Below are positions 53,025-53,527 of a stretch of 53,527 nucleotides of DNA, one piece after another. The stretch is from NCBI RefSeq assembly GCF_004521965.1, contig NZ_SDGK01000009.1, positions 1-53,527 of the forward strand. The letters are read 5' to 3'. Positions within the stretch are counted from its first letter, which is position 1. Every line of letters starts with the position of its first letter. The DNA is from Weissella cibaria (GTDB lineage: Bacteria; Bacillota; Bacilli; Lactobacillales; Lactobacillaceae). The translations under genes were made by a program, and so were the position numbers. The notes beneath the pieces were generated by a model, which was given only the letters and a program-made list of their open reading frames with translations, ran no database searches and was not told the DNA's origin.

Positions 53025-53527
53025 TTATCCCGCCGTGATGGCCATTTTCGTCATATTCATGGCCATCATAACCAGTCCGATTTCTATTTTCACGTTTCGC
53101 AGACCGCGAACCATGAATCTGCCACGGCAAAATGAGCCTTCATCCGACCGAAAACTGGCTCGTTTTCAATCTTACGACGTGCGTAGATTGAAGCACTGGT
53201 TTCGTCAGAGAGGCTTTTTCGTCGTACGACCAGTTCATCACTTTGCTATCATCACTACGTCACTTACGACTGGCTTCGCGGAGCATAGTGTTATAAGGAA
53301 TGAGCGCTGTTACTTCTGACATTTCATCTTCGAAGAATCGATAGTTAGCTTCAGATCCATAACCCATATCAGCTACGACAACTGAACCCAGTGTTCCTGT
53401 GTTATTCATTTTCTTGACTAGTAGAATAAGCGTTCTGGTATCGGTCGGATTTTGGAATACATCATATCCAATAACCAGTTGATTGCTGACGGCAGCTTGT
53501 ACATTGTAGGCCGGCTTGAGCTGGCCA
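53025..53527 (-). pseudogene. IS1182-type transposase, broken C-terminal part
   Basis: Read on the minus strand from the window edge: KPAYNVQAAVSNQ, then FQNPTDTRTL and ADMGYGSEANYRFFE, typical of the DDE domain of IS1182 transposases. A TGA (REASRK-stop) interrupts it near 53263. Further on the frame moves: IYARRKIENEPVFGRMKAHF lies in one frame and MVRGLRNVKIEIGLVMMAMN, the usual C-terminus ending at 53025, in another. The 5' part is outside the window. It cannot make a full-length transposase as read. Confidence 0.8.

Larger units (their letters stand above)
52925..53527 (-). mobile_element. IS1182-family insertion sequence, partial and degraded
   Basis: One end is marked by GAGACTGGGACAGAACAG (52925-52942), the type of terminal sequence seen in IS1182-like elements of lactic acid bacteria. 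The transposase remnant follows on the minus strand and the element runs past the window edge, so the other end and any target duplication are not visible. Confidence 0.65.

Noticed and set aside
1-53527. CRISPR array, tRNA or rRNA genes, prophage
   Set aside because: No regularly spaced repeats, tRNA-like cloverleaf, rRNA sequence or phage structural genes were seen on reading the window.

Overview
The window looks like a chromosomal stretch of a heterofermentative lactic acid bacterium, most likely Weissella (W. confusa/cibaria type) or a close Leuconostocaceae relative. The evidence is a lysine-type MurE, PepX, a gluconate locus with a pyruvate oxidase, Bacillota-type YmfF/YmfH/RodZ/PgsA and YhaO/YhaN/YhaM blocks, GatCAB, and Lactobacillales-style short intergenic spaces with U-tailed intrinsic terminators. 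The genus is an inference; there is no rRNA gene to confirm it.

Layout. (1) 1-4.2 kb, minus strand: ymfF-ymfH-rodZ-pgsA (peptidase pair, cell-shape protein, phosphatidylglycerol synthesis), preceded by a small membrane-protein gene broken by one TGA. (2) 4.6-11.6 kb, minus: gluconate locus, gntK, gntP2, pyruvate oxidase and gntP1, with cre/LacI-like operators. A 0.2 kb stretch between gntP1 and pox looks like a structured RNA gene. (3) 11.8-19.4 kb, minus: yhaO-yhaN-yhaM (nuclease pair plus 3'-5' exoribonuclease), a YheA-like protein, and argR with a class A PBP. (4) 19.5-22.9 kb: decay zone, with an oxidoreductase remnant and both halves of a heterodimeric multidrug ABC exporter, all disrupted. 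(5) 23-28.6 kb, minus: a DUF1292 gene with argS, and folC-rdgB-murE. (6) 29-31.5 kb, plus: a three-gene Mn/Zn ABC importer with a palindromic operator. (7) 31.7-43 kb, minus: a nonsense-mutated hypothetical gene, dagK, rsmF-gatC-gatA-gatB, a Cof phosphatase, pepX, and a PadR-DUF1700-DUF4097 envelope-stress-type operon. (8) 43.3-49.9 kb, minus: a secreted two-repeat protein, mntH with a long structured leader, a universal stress protein, a DUF1456 protein, ribokinase, an aldo/keto reductase and prs. (9) 50-52.9 kb, plus: a TPP riboswitch with attenuator and a thiamine-precursor ECF transporter (YkoEDC-like). (10) 52.9 kb to the end: a degraded IS1182-type element that runs off the window.

How it fits together. 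Gluconate enters by GntP, is phosphorylated by GntK and feeds the phosphoketolase route, while pyruvate oxidase converts pyruvate to acetyl phosphate and H2O2. Two manganese-type uptake systems (ABC and Nramp) suit a catalase-poor, manganese-dependent lactic acid bacterium.

The most interesting candidate is the 165-nt mntH leader (about 45434-45598). A strong promoter starts transcription right at its 5' end. Its closing helix shares bases with a second helix that would bury the mntH ribosome binding site, which is the layout of a translational ON/OFF riboswitch. I could not match its core to a riboswitch class I know.
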